A stretch of 64,000 nt of DNA from Mesorhizobium koreense. GTDB lineage: Bacteria; Pseudomonadota; Alphaproteobacteria; Rhizobiales; Rhizobiaceae. Position 1 is the first letter of the stretch. Each line of letters opens with the position of its first letter. The notes beneath the pieces are model-generated. The model made no database searches. It had not been told where the DNA came from and worked only from the letters and a program-made list of their open reading frames with translations. This document shows, piece after piece, positions 9,601 through 18,743 of the stretch. A program made the translations under genes and the position numbers. The stretch spans positions 3,181,001 to 3,245,000 of the forward strand of contig NZ_CP134228.1 in assembly GCF_031656215.1 (NCBI RefSeq), written 5' to 3'.

Positions 9601-10401
9601 GTCCATCTTGCCGACACCCGAAAAGACGAGAAAATCCGCTTCCGCGACATCCAGGCGCAGCCGCGCAAGATCATCTCCTCGCCGACATGGTCCGGCATCG
9701 AGAGCGAGCACGTCTCCTATACGGCCGGCTACACGAACGTGAACGAGCTTATCCCGTGGCGCACCATAACCGGCCGCCAGCAATTCTATCAGGATCATCG
9801 CTGGTTCCGCGATTTCGGCGAAAGCCTCGCCGTCTACCGACCGCCGATCGATACGCGCACGGCCAATGCCATGCTCGGCAAGAAGGCGAACGACGAAAAA
9901 GAAATCGTCCTCAACTTCATCACCCCGCACCAGAAATGGGGAATCCACTCCACTTATACCGACAATCTCATCATGCTGACGCTGTCGCGCGGCGGGCCGA
10001 TCGTGTGGATATCGGAGACGGACGCGAAGAAAGCCGGCATCGTCGACAATGACTGGATCGAACTCTTCAACCTGAACGGTGCGATCGCAGCGCGTGCCGT
10101 GGTCAGCCAGCGTGTCCAGGAAGGCATGTGCATGATGTACCATGCGCAGGAAAAGATCGTGAACGTGCCGGGATCGCAGATCACCGGCCAGCGCGGCGGC
10201 ATCCACAATTCGGTGACGCGCACGGTCTTGAAACCCACCCACATGGTCGGCGGCTACGCGCAGCTTTCCTACGGCTTCAATTACTACGGGACGGTCGGCT
10301 CCAACCGCGACGAGTTCGTCGTGCTGCGCAAACTTGTCAAGGTCGAGTGGCTCGACCGCTCCAATCCCGTCGATCCGATTGCCGAGGAGGCCGCATCATG
10401 A
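6622..10401 (+). CDS. narG: Respiratory nitrate reductase alpha subunit
   Basis: 1259 residues, the usual NarG length. This is the Mo-bis-MGD catalytic subunit that reduces nitrate to nitrite on the cytoplasmic face with electrons from NarH. The N-terminal FS0 cluster motif is visible as HGVNCTGSCSW (His50, Cys54, Cys58) with GCSRG (Cys93). YIIAWGSNVPQTRTPDAHFF is the signature around the molybdenum Asp. No twin-arginine signal is seen, consistent with cytoplasmic NarG rather than NapA. RBS GGAAAGGA lies upstream of the ATG. The stop overlaps the narH start (ATGA). Confidence 0.97.
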   Translation: MSHFLERLTYLSRRRESFADGHGELRDEDRMWEEGYRQRWQHDKIVRSTHGVNCTGSCSWKIYVKSGVVTWETQQTDYPRTRPGMPNHEPRGCSRGASYSWYLYSASRIKYPMIRGRLVKAWREARKTLGPVEAWAAITADEKTAKAYKAIRGRGGFVRSTWAEATEMIAAANVHTIRKWGPDRVVGFSPIPAMSMVSYASGARYLSLIGGTLLSFYDWYCDLPPSSPQTWGEQTDVPESADWYNSGYIIAWGSNVPQTRTPDAHFFVEARYNGTNVVAVTPDYSEVAKLSDLWLHPKQGTDAALAMAMGHVVLKEFFLDRKTPYFEDYCRRLTDLPMLVRLRKDGDRFVPDRYLRHSDLVGEKKSRRKTPKSDRAAWKTVAVAEESGDLVVPQGSIGYRWPADGEPKGRWNLEEKDGETGTDVRLGLTLIDRRDDVLPVAFPYFGGTPHPHFAGNDQGGDVLLRNVPVRRIKLADGESYVATVFDLLCANYGLDRGLGGDCAKGFDDNVPYTPAWQEKITGVSAAHAIEVARGFAKNAEKTKGRSMVIIGAGMNHWYHQDMGYRSIINMLMLCGTVGVSGGGWAHYVGQEKLRPQTGWTMLAFALDWVRPPRHMNGTSFFYAHSDQWRYEKLDVSELLSPLADPAPYRGSMIDLNVKAERMGWLPSAPQLNVNPLTLATEAEKAGSEVKDHVVAGLKSGELAMACEDPDNPVNFPRNLFIWRSNLFGSSGKGHEYFLRHFLGTRHGLQGKDLGEEGREKPAEVEWRDPAPEGKLDLVVTLDFRMSTSCLYSDIVLPTATWYEKNDLNTSDMHPFIHPLSAAVDPVWESKSDWETYKAIAKRFSELSEGHLGVERDVVLTPVQHDTPAELAQPFEVQDWKKGECDLVPGVTAPQIAVVERDYPNTYRRYTALGPLADKLGNGGKGISWNTETEVKGLGALDRRVNDGGPTDDRPRIDSDIDAAETIMYLAPETNGEVAVKAWQALGKITGRNHVHLADTRKDEKIRFRDIQAQPRKIISSPTWSGIESEHVSYTAGYTNVNELIPWRTITGRQQFYQDHRWFRDFGESLAVYRPPIDTRTANAMLGKKANDEKEIVLNFITPHQKWGIHSTYTDNLIMLTLSRGGPIVWISETDAKKAGIVDNDWIELFNLNGAIAARAVVSQRVQEGMCMMYHAQEKIVNVPGSQITGQRGGIHNSVTRTVLKPTHMVGGYAQLSYGFNYYGTVGSNRDEFVVLRKLVKVEWLDRSNPVDPIAEEAAS

Positions 10402-11930
10402 AGATCCGCGCACAGGTTGCGATGGTGCTCAACCTCGACAAATGCATCGGCTGCCACACCTGTTCCGTCACCTGCAAGCAGGTCTGGACCTCGCGGCAGG
10501 GCATGGAATACGCCTGGTTCAACAATGTCGAGACCAAGCCCGGTATCGGCTATCCCAAGGACTGGGAAAACCAGGAGCGCTGGAAGGGCGGCTGGCAGCG
10601 CAAGAAGAACGGGAAGATCGTGCCGAAGCAGGGCGGCAAGCTCGCCGTTCTGGCCAAGATCTTCGCCAACCCTAACCTGCCCGAGATCGACGACTATTAC
10701 GAGCCCTTCACCTTCGACTACGAGCATCTGCAGAAGGCGCCGGAGCTGCCGACAACGCCCGTCGCGCGGCCGCTGTCGCTCGTCACCGGAAGGCCGATGG
10801 AGAAGATCGAATGGGGGCCGAACTGGGAGGAGATCCTCGGCGGCGAGTTCGACAAGCGCTCTCAGGACTACAATTTCGAGGCGGTGCAGAAGGACATCTA
10901 CGGGCAGTTCGAGAACACCTTCATGATGTATCTGCCGAGGCTGTGCGAGCACTGCCTCAACCCAAGCTGCGTCGCCTCCTGTCCATCCGGCTCGATCTAC
11001 AAGCGCGAGGAGGACGGCATCGTCCTGATCGACCAGGACAAGTGCCGCGGCTGGCGCATGTGCGTTTCGGGCTGTCCCTACAAGAAGATCTACTACAACT
11101 GGACCTCGGGAAAGGCGGAGAAGTGCATCTTCTGCTATCCGCGCATCGAGGCTGGCCAGCCGACCGTGTGCTCGGAAACCTGCGTGGGACGCATCCGCTA
11201 TCTCGGCGTACTGCTCTATGATGCCGACGGCATCGAGAAGGCGGCTTCCGTCGAGGACGAGCAGGACCTCTATGAAGAGCAGCTCAAGCTCTTCCTCGAC
11301 CCGAACGACCCGGCCGTTATCGAGCAGGCCCGCGCGGGCGGCATCGCCGACAACTGGATCGAGGCGGCGCAGCGCTCGCCCGCCTACAAGATGGCGGTGG
11401 ACTGGAAGATCGCCTTCCCGCTCCATCCCGAATACCGCACGCTGCCGATGGTCTGGTATGTGCCGCCGCTCTCGCCTATCCAGTCGCACGCCAATGCCGG
11501 CGCCATCGACACGGTCGGCGAAATCCCCGACGTGCGCTCGCTACGCATCCCGGTGCGCTATCTCGCCAATCTTCTTACCGCCGGCGCCGAGGCGCCGATC
11601 GTCTCGGCGCTGGAGCGAATGCTGGCCATGCGCATCTATTTCCGCCAGCGCCAGCTCGGCGAGGGCGACGGCGAGACTGTGCTGGCACAGGCCGGGCTTT
11701 CGGTCGCGCAGGTGGAGGAGATGCACCGCTATCTCGCCATCGCCAACTACGAGGACCGCTTCGTGATCCCGACCAGCCACCGCGAGGAAGCGGAGGACGC
11801 CTACGGGCTGAAAGGCTCGTGCGGCTTCTCCTTCGGCAATGGCTGCGATTTCGGCCCGCCGCACTCCACCCTCTTCGGCGGCAAGATGGGGCGGCGCAAG
11901 CTGAACCCCATGCGGCCGCTCGATACGTGA
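10398..11930 (+). CDS. narH: Respiratory nitrate reductase beta subunit
   Basis: 510 residues carrying the four Fe-S clusters that relay electrons from NarI to NarG. Cysteine groups are visible at CIGCHTCSVTC (residues 16-26), CEHCLNPSCVASCPSG, CRGWRMCVSGCP and CIFCYPRIEAGQPTVCSETC. The CRGW tryptophan in place of the second cysteine is the NarH hallmark that makes one cluster 3Fe-4S. The start MKIRAQVAMVLNLDKC at 10398 overlaps the narG stop by four bases; a longer in-frame opening upstream lies inside narG and is ignored. Confidence 0.97.
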   Translation: MKIRAQVAMVLNLDKCIGCHTCSVTCKQVWTSRQGMEYAWFNNVETKPGIGYPKDWENQERWKGGWQRKKNGKIVPKQGGKLAVLAKIFANPNLPEIDDYYEPFTFDYEHLQKAPELPTTPVARPLSLVTGRPMEKIEWGPNWEEILGGEFDKRSQDYNFEAVQKDIYGQFENTFMMYLPRLCEHCLNPSCVASCPSGSIYKREEDGIVLIDQDKCRGWRMCVSGCPYKKIYYNWTSGKAEKCIFCYPRIEAGQPTVCSETCVGRIRYLGVLLYDADGIEKAASVEDEQDLYEEQLKLFLDPNDPAVIEQARAGGIADNWIEAAQRSPAYKMAVDWKIAFPLHPEYRTLPMVWYVPPLSPIQSHANAGAIDTVGEIPDVRSLRIPVRYLANLLTAGAEAPIVSALERMLAMRIYFRQRQLGEGDGETVLAQAGLSVAQVEEMHRYLAIANYEDRFVIPTSHREEAEDAYGLKGSCGFSFGNGCDFGPPHSTLFGGKMGRRKLNPMRPLDT

Positions 11931-11940
11931 GGGTCGATCG

Positions 11941-12564
11941 ATGCTGATCTTCAAGGCCTTCAGCGCGCTCCTCTCCTACCCGAGCGAGGAGATGCGGCAA
12001 GCCCTGCCCGAGATCGCGGAAGTCGTGCGGGCGTCGCCGCTCGTCGGCGCGCATGAGCGCGAAAAGCTGCTCGCCCTGATCGACGAGATCGGTGAAGGCA
12101 ATCTGCTTGCGGCGGAGGAGCGCTATGTCGATCTCTTCGACCGCGGTCGGGCGCTGTCGCTACATCTCTTCGAACACTTGCACGGTGACGGCCGCGACCG
12201 GGGGACGGCGATGGTCGAACTCAAGGCGCTCTACGCCGCGGCCGGCTTCGAACTGAACAGTTCCGAGCTGCCGGACTACCTGCCGGTCGTGCTCGAATAT
12301 CTCAGCCAACGCGACATGGCGGAAGCCCGCGACATGTTGGCGGACTGCGCCCATATCGTCCGGTCTATCGCCCGGTCGCTTATCGCCCGGCAAAGTTCCT
12401 ACTCGGCCGTGCCGCAGGCGCTTCTCGTCATCGCCGGCGAAAAGCCCGTCGATACGGCCGGCGTGAAGCCGGTCGCCGAGCAGCCGGAAACGCTCGACCG
12501 CGACTGGGCCGAGCGCCCCGCCTTTGCCGATGCCGCCACACCAGGCGGCGGTTCCACGATGTGA
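11941..12564 (+). CDS. narJ: Nitrate reductase assembly chaperone
   Basis: 207 residues of the TorD/DmsD/NarJ redox-enzyme maturation family. It binds apo-NarG and promotes molybdenum-cofactor insertion and membrane attachment; it is not part of the final enzyme. Recognisable features are the start FKAFSALLSYPSEEMRQALP, the VDLFDRGRALSLHLFEH block, and ELPDYLPVVLEYLS, all typical of NarJ. It lies 10 bp after narH and 12 bp before narI. Confidence 0.95.
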   Translation: MLIFKAFSALLSYPSEEMRQALPEIAEVVRASPLVGAHEREKLLALIDEIGEGNLLAAEERYVDLFDRGRALSLHLFEHLHGDGRDRGTAMVELKALYAAAGFELNSSELPDYLPVVLEYLSQRDMAEARDMLADCAHIVRSIARSLIARQSSYSAVPQALLVIAGEKPVDTAGVKPVAEQPETLDRDWAERPAFADAATPGGGSTM

Positions 12565-12576
12565 GGAGGAAGGTCC

Positions 12577-13296
12577 ATGCTCACCAATTCCTACGTCAAC
12601 ACGCTGCTCTTCGGGGTCTACCCCTATATCTGCCTCGTGGTGCTCCTGATCGGCAGCCTCATCCGCTTCGACCGCGAGCCCTACACATGGAAGAGCGATT
12701 CCTCGCAGATGCTGCGCAAGCGCGAGCTTCGGCTGGGCTCCAATCTCTTCCATTACGGCGTCATCATCGTCATCCTCGGCCATTTCGCCGGCTTCCTGGC
12801 ACCACATTGGGCGGTCGACTGGGCGCTGTCGCCGGTCATGCACCAGCTTCTCGCCATGGTGGTGGGCGGCATCGCCGGGCTCACCGCCATCGTCGGCCTG
12901 ACCATCCTCATCCATCGACGGCTGACCGATCCTCGTATCCGACTGAACAGCCGCAAATGGGATATCGCCATTACTTTCATGCTGTGGCTGCAACTAGCGC
13001 TCGGCCTGCTCACCGTGCCGCTCTCGGCCTTCCACATGGACGGCGAGCTGTTCGAGACGCTGACCAGCTACGTGAAGGGCATCGTGACGCTCGACGGCGG
13101 GGCGGCGGCGCTGATGCTGCATGTGCCGCTGACCTACAAGCTGCACATATTGCTGGGCTTCACGATCTTCCTCGTCTCGCCCTTCACCCGCATGATCCAT
13201 ATCTGGAGCGGCGCCGGCGCCCTCGCCTATCTGTTCCGTCCTTACCAGATCGTGCGCACGCCGAAGACCCGCGCCGACCAACCGGTGCGGTCATGA
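12577..13296 (+). CDS. narI: Respiratory nitrate reductase gamma subunit (cytochrome b)
   Basis: 239 residues with five predicted transmembrane helices. It binds two b hemes and oxidises quinol at the periplasmic side. FHYGVIIVILGHFAGFLAPH supplies helix II histidines, MLHVPLTYKLHILLGFTIF and SPFTRMIHIWSGAG supply later ones. The start MLTNSYVNTLLFGVYPYI at 12577 has an AGGAGGAAGG ribosome-binding site. Its stop overlaps the start of the downstream isomerase (ATGA). Confidence 0.96.
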   Translation: MLTNSYVNTLLFGVYPYICLVVLLIGSLIRFDREPYTWKSDSSQMLRKRELRLGSNLFHYGVIIVILGHFAGFLAPHWAVDWALSPVMHQLLAMVVGGIAGLTAIVGLTILIHRRLTDPRIRLNSRKWDIAITFMLWLQLALGLLTVPLSAFHMDGELFETLTSYVKGIVTLDGGAAALMLHVPLTYKLHILLGFTIFLVSPFTRMIHIWSGAGALAYLFRPYQIVRTPKTRADQPVRS

Positions 13297-14012
13297 TCCT
13301 CTCGGTCAACGGCATGGCGGTTACAGTCGAGGCCGATGCCCCGGCCGAGTTTGCTGCCGCGCGCGAGCTTTTGAGACAGCGCGCGATCGCGATCGGCCTG
13401 CTTGGCCCGGCCGACGAGGACGAGGAAACGATCGAGGCGGCGATCGAGGCGCTTCTGGACAAGGAAGTGACGACGCCGCAGCCGACCGACGCCGAATGCC
13501 GCCGCTACTACGAACGGAACCCCGCGGAGTTCGAAAGCGGCGACCTCGTCCATGCGCGGCATATATTGTTCCAGATAACGCCGCAGGTGAACGTGCCGCA
13601 GATCAGGGCGCGGGCCGAGGAGACTCTGAACACGCTGCTCGCCGAGCCGGACCGGTTCACCGAACTTGCAGCCGAGCTTTCCAACTGCCCCTCCGGCGAA
13701 CAGGGCGGCAATCTCGGCCAGATTGGGCGCGGCGACATGGTGCCGGAATTCGAGGCCGCCTTGTTCAAGCTGGGGCCGACCGGTATCCTGCGCGAACTGG
13801 TCAAGACGCGCTATGGCTTCCATATCGTCGCCATAGACCAGCGCCTTCCGGGGAAGAAACTGCCCTTCGAGATGGCACGCGACCGGATTGCGGAAAGACT
13901 GAGCGCGTCGGTGGAGGAGAAGGCGCTGCGCCAATATGTCAGCTTGCTGGCCGGCCGTGCCGAGATAGAGGGGGTCGATCTTGCAGCAAGCGCCTCTCCG
14001 CTGGTGCAATAG
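13293..14012 (+). CDS. Parvulin-type peptidyl-prolyl isomerase (NifM-like)
   Basis: 239 residues. The C-terminal half holds a PpiC/rotamase domain: HARHILFQI, GGNLGQIGRGDMVPEFEAA and LVKTRYGFHIVAID. The N-terminal ~90 residues are a helical region with LDKEVTTPQPTDAECRRYYE, as in NifM/SurA-like isomerases. No signal peptide is present, so it is cytoplasmic. It is the last gene of the nar operon and overlaps narI by four bases. Isomerases at this place are known in other nar operons and presumably help fold the reductase. The precise client is unproven. Confidence 0.88.
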   Translation: MILSVNGMAVTVEADAPAEFAAARELLRQRAIAIGLLGPADEDEETIEAAIEALLDKEVTTPQPTDAECRRYYERNPAEFESGDLVHARHILFQITPQVNVPQIRARAEETLNTLLAEPDRFTELAAELSNCPSGEQGGNLGQIGRGDMVPEFEAALFKLGPTGILRELVKTRYGFHIVAIDQRLPGKKLPFEMARDRIAERLSASVEEKALRQYVSLLAGRAEIEGVDLAASASPLVQ

Positions 14013-14151
14013 GCCGGCCGCCGGCCCCTGGGTTGCCGGCAGCGTGCCGGGCGGACGGACGGAAACGGCTTCAAGAAAGCCGCCGACATCCGGTCTGTTT
14101 CGGGGGCTTCGGGGCAGCGACAAAAAGCTCCATACCGTCAGCCATACCCTT

Positions 14152-14174
14152 AAGATATACGGGCAATATATGTT
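14152..14174 (+). promoter_or_regulatory. NsrR-like dyad upstream of ccoN
   Basis: A 23-bp imperfect dyad with arms AAGATATAC and ATATATGTT, resembling the NsrR consensus (AAGATGYAT arms with ATRCATCTT). Its outer bases match two other candidate sites at 22097-22119 and 22540-22562. It lies about 80 bp before the ccoN start, in the 243-bp gap after the PPIase, which otherwise contains no gene. This is the weakest match of the three. Confidence 0.45.
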
Positions 14175-14255
14175 TTTCGGGCGGCGCGAGCGCAGCTCGA
14201 GCAGCAATGATCGGCGTGTTGTCCGCGCCGGATTTTTCGAGGAAATGGTGGCCGC

Positions 14256-15911
<1,656 letters not shown>

Positions 15912-15917
15912 GCGGCC

Positions 15918-16652
15918 ATGTTCAAGACCCACTACAAGCTTGAGCGCTACTCGATTGGCCTTGCCATCGGCATCATCGTGGTCGCCAGCATCGGCGGCAT
16001 CGTGGAAATCGCACCGCTCTTCACGATTCATCAGACCGTGGAAAAAGCGCCCGACATGCGTGTCTATACGCCGCTCGAACTCGCCGGTCGCAACATCTAC
16101 ATCCGCGAGGGCTGCTACGCGTGCCACAGCCAGATGATCCGTACGCTGCGCGACGAGGTCGAGCGCTACGGCCCCTACTCGCTCGCGGTCGAGTCGCAAT
16201 ATGATCACCCGATGCTGTGGGGCTCGAAGCGGACCGGCCCGGACCTGGCGCGCATCGGCAACAAGTATTCCGACCAGTGGCAGGCCGAGCATCTCAACAA
16301 TCCGCGCGACGTCGTGCCGGAATCGATCATGCCGGCCTATCCGTTCCTGAAGCGCACTGAACTGCGTATCGACGACCTCTCCGAGCACCTGGCCACGCAG
16401 AAGGAACTCGGCGTTCCTTATACCGACGAAATGGTGGCGAACGCGGCCAGCGACGCCTATGGCCAGGCGGCGCCCGACAGCCCGCAGGCCGAAGGCGTGA
16501 AGGCGCGATACGGTGAAGCCACCGACATCCGCGTCTTCGACGGCGACGCCGGAAAAGTGACTGAGATGGACGCATTGGTGGCCTATCTCCAGATCCTCGG
16601 CCGCCTGACCGACGCGGCCCATAAGCAGGAAGTGACCGGAGGGATCAAATGA
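15918..16652 (+). CDS. ccoO: cbb3-type cytochrome c oxidase subunit II (mono-heme c)
   Basis: 244 residues with one N-terminal membrane anchor (SIGLAIGIIVVASIGGIVEI) and a periplasmic heme c site YIREGCYACHSQMIRTLRDE. The segment YDHPMLWGSKRTGPDLARIG is conserved in CcoO. It passes electrons from cytochrome c/CcoP to CcoN. Its stop overlaps the ccoQ start by ATGA. Confidence 0.97.
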   Translation: MFKTHYKLERYSIGLAIGIIVVASIGGIVEIAPLFTIHQTVEKAPDMRVYTPLELAGRNIYIREGCYACHSQMIRTLRDEVERYGPYSLAVESQYDHPMLWGSKRTGPDLARIGNKYSDQWQAEHLNNPRDVVPESIMPAYPFLKRTELRIDDLSEHLATQKELGVPYTDEMVANAASDAYGQAAPDSPQAEGVKARYGEATDIRVFDGDAGKVTEMDALVAYLQILGRLTDAAHKQEVTGGIK

Positions 16653-16822
16653 CCGGACCGGCGCATGAAACCCTGGTCGCCATCGCCAAGTCGTGGGGGC
16701 TTTTCTACCTGATCGCGCTGTCGATCGGCGTGCTCGCCTATACTTTCTGGCCGGGCAACCGGAAGCGCTTCACCCGCGCGAAGAACAGCATCATGAACGA
16801 TGAGAGCGGGCCATGGGAGTGA
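16649..16822 (+). CDS. ccoQ: cbb3-type oxidase small subunit CcoQ
   Basis: A 57-residue single-span membrane protein, MTGPAHETLVAIAKSWGLFY then a hydrophobic helix ending YTFWPGNRKRF. The FWPxNRxxF motif after the helix is diagnostic of CcoQ/FixQ. It stabilises the complex, especially CcoP association. Overlaps ccoO by four bases and ccoP by ten. Confidence 0.93.
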   Translation: MTGPAHETLVAIAKSWGLFYLIALSIGVLAYTFWPGNRKRFTRAKNSIMNDESGPWE

Positions 16823-17694
16823 TCGAACGCGACCCCTATACGGGTCACGGCACCACCGGACATGAATGGAACGGCATCAAGGAACTCAACACCGCCGTTC
16901 CCTGGCTGATCTGGGCCTTCCTGATCGGCTCGGTGGCGTTTTCCATACTCTGGTGGATCCTGATGCCGGCATGGCCGCTGGGCACAACCTATACCAAGGG
17001 CCTGCTCGGCGACGATGTCCGCAAGGACGTGGCCGCCCATTTGCAAGCCGCAAAGGAGGAACGTTCCGTCTGGATGAACCGGATCGAAAAAGAGGATTTT
17101 GCCGCAATCCAGGCCGACCCGGCGCTCATGAAGGACGTACGCGAGACGGGCCACGCCCTCTTCGGCGACAATTGCGCCGCCTGCCATGGCGTCAAGGCGA
17201 CGGGCGGCCCCGGTTTCCCCGACCTGATCGACAAGGCCTGGCTCTGGGGCGGTACACCGGATGCGGTCTTCCAAACCATCCGTGTCGGCATCAATTCCGA
17301 GCACCCTGACAGCCGCGCCGCCCAGATGCCGGCATGGGGCAAGGACGGCATGCTGGACAATACGGCGATCACCAACGTTGTCGCCTATGTCTATTCGCTC
17401 TCGCATCCGGGCGGAGAGGGCAAGACCTCCGCGGAGCAAGTGGCTGCAGGCAAGAAAGTGTTCGAGGATAATTGCGTCGCCTGCCATGGCACGGACGGCA
17501 AGGGCAACACGGAGGTCGGCGCCCCCGACCTGACCGACGATTTCTGGCTCTACGGCGGTGACGAGGCGTCCATCTACAATTCGGTCTATGACGGACGGCA
17601 GGGTCATATGCCGACATGGGAAAACCGGATCAGCGATGCGGATCGCAAGATCCTGACGCTCTACGTCCTCGATCTCGGACGTGTTTCACCATGA
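16813..17694 (+). CDS. ccoP: cbb3-type cytochrome c oxidase subunit III (di-heme c)
   Basis: 293 residues. The N-terminal segment GTTGHEWNGIKELNTAVPWL is the CcoP start motif and is followed by a membrane helix. Two heme c sites follow in tandem cytochrome domains, NCAACHGVKATGG and NCVACHGTDGKGN, each with a later axial Met region (QMPAWG, HMPTWE). It accepts electrons from soluble cytochrome or cupredoxin donors. The next small gene overlaps its stop. Confidence 0.97.
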   Translation: MGVIERDPYTGHGTTGHEWNGIKELNTAVPWLIWAFLIGSVAFSILWWILMPAWPLGTTYTKGLLGDDVRKDVAAHLQAAKEERSVWMNRIEKEDFAAIQADPALMKDVRETGHALFGDNCAACHGVKATGGPGFPDLIDKAWLWGGTPDAVFQTIRVGINSEHPDSRAAQMPAWGKDGMLDNTAITNVVAYVYSLSHPGGEGKTSAEQVAAGKKVFEDNCVACHGTDGKGNTEVGAPDLTDDFWLYGGDEASIYNSVYDGRQGHMPTWENRISDADRKILTLYVLDLGRVSP

Positions 17695-17873
17695 CCGCGC
17701 GAATCGGGACACGGGCCAAAGTGGCGCTGGCGGTCTTCGCGGGGATCGGCCTCTTCGCCGCCGCCAACGCGCATCTCATATGGAGGTCGGTAAGTTCACA
17801 GCCCGATTGCGTGGCCCATCTCAAGGCGCCGGGGCCGGACGGCCGGTTCCGTGCTGCGCAATCATCCTGCTGA
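17691..17873 (+). CDS. Small single-span membrane protein of unknown function
   Basis: 60 residues starting MTARIGTRAKVALAVFAGIG, with one hydrophobic helix ending AAANAHLIW, then a short periplasmic tail SQPDCVAHLKAPGPDGRFRA ending in a cysteine. The start overlaps the ccoP stop (ATGA), so it is translationally coupled to the oxidase operon. It occupies the place where ccoG/ccoH would normally be. The helix followed by a short extracytoplasmic tail is loosely reminiscent of the N-terminus of CcoH/FixH, but it is far too short to be called that. Confidence 0.7.
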   Translation: MTARIGTRAKVALAVFAGIGLFAAANAHLIWRSVSSQPDCVAHLKAPGPDGRFRAAQSSC

Positions 17874-17888
17874 CCAGGGAGGATCATC

Positions 17889-18743
17889 ATGGCGATCGCA
17901 AGAAATACGGATGTGCAGCTTCCCCCGGTCCTTCCGCCGATCCCCGCGACAAGGAGGGATTGGCGTCGCCATGTGCCGCCGGCGGCCGCATTCGGCTGGC
18001 TTTCGGCCGGATGGCGGGATTTTGTCCGGCAGCCGGGATTGAGCCTCATCTATGGCATCGCCGTCTTCGCCGTTTCGCTTTTGGTCGTCTACTCGATCTT
18101 CAATCTCGGCTACGACTACATCCTGTTTCCTGCGCTTTCGGGCTTTCTGGTGATCGCGCCGCTCGCCGCCACGGGACTCTATGAGAAGAGCCGGCGTCTC
18201 GCGGCCGGCGAGCCCGTCACGCTCGCGAACATGCTATTCGTCAGGATCCGGTCGGGCGGCCAGATCGTCTTTGTCGGCCTGCTTCTCTGTCTGCTTATGG
18301 TTCTGTGGAACCGCTCAGCCATCCTGATCTACGCGCTTTTCTTCGGGCTCCGCCCATTCTCCGGGCTCGATACTATCGTCCCGGTCCTGATCGGCACACC
18401 TTCCGGCTGGGCGCTTCTCATCGTCGGCAGCCTGATCGGCGGCCTGTTCGCGGCCTTTTCCTTCGCTATCAGCGTGTTTGCCGTTCCCCGATTGCTGGAC
18501 GAGCGGACCGACGCGCTGACGGCCATGGGACAGAGCATGGCACTCGTCTGGAACAACCTTCCGGTCATGCTCACCTGGGCGGCGATCATCGTCTGCCTCT
18601 TCGGCCTTTGCGTGCTTACCGGCCTCATCGGCCTCATCATCGTGTTCCCCGTTCTAGGCCATGCCACGTGGCACGCATTTTCGGCGATGCGGGGACCGCG
18701 TACCGAGGCAGCCGACGGGGAGGCCGTCGGAGCCCTTGCATGA
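17889..18743 (+). CDS. DUF2189-type polytopic membrane protein
   Basis: 284 residues with about six transmembrane helices. The stretch AFGWLSAGWRDFVRQPGLSLIYG, then LSGFLVIAPLAATGLYEKSR and a C-terminal LIIVFPVLGHATWHAF, are recognisable as the DUF2189 family often found near terminal oxidase genes. Function is not known; inclusion between ccoP and ccoI, with four-base overlap to ccoI, suggests a role in oxidase assembly or stress adaptation. It starts 15 bp after the preceding small gene with a GGAGG ribosome-binding site. Confidence 0.8.
   Translation: MAIARNTDVQLPPVLPPIPATRRDWRRHVPPAAAFGWLSAGWRDFVRQPGLSLIYGIAVFAVSLLVVYSIFNLGYDYILFPALSGFLVIAPLAATGLYEKSRRLAAGEPVTLANMLFVRIRSGGQIVFVGLLLCLLMVLWNRSAILIYALFFGLRPFSGLDTIVPVLIGTPSGWALLIVGSLIGGLFAAFSFAISVFAVPRLLDERTDALTAMGQSMALVWNNLPVMLTWAAIIVCLFGLCVLTGLIGLIIVFPVLGHATWHAFSAMRGPRTEAADGEAVGALA

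Noticed and set aside
12561-13292. N-terminal extension of the PPIase frame into narI
   Set aside because: The first 244 codons are narI read out of frame (HAHQFLRQHAALRGLP type); the PPIase begins at 13293.
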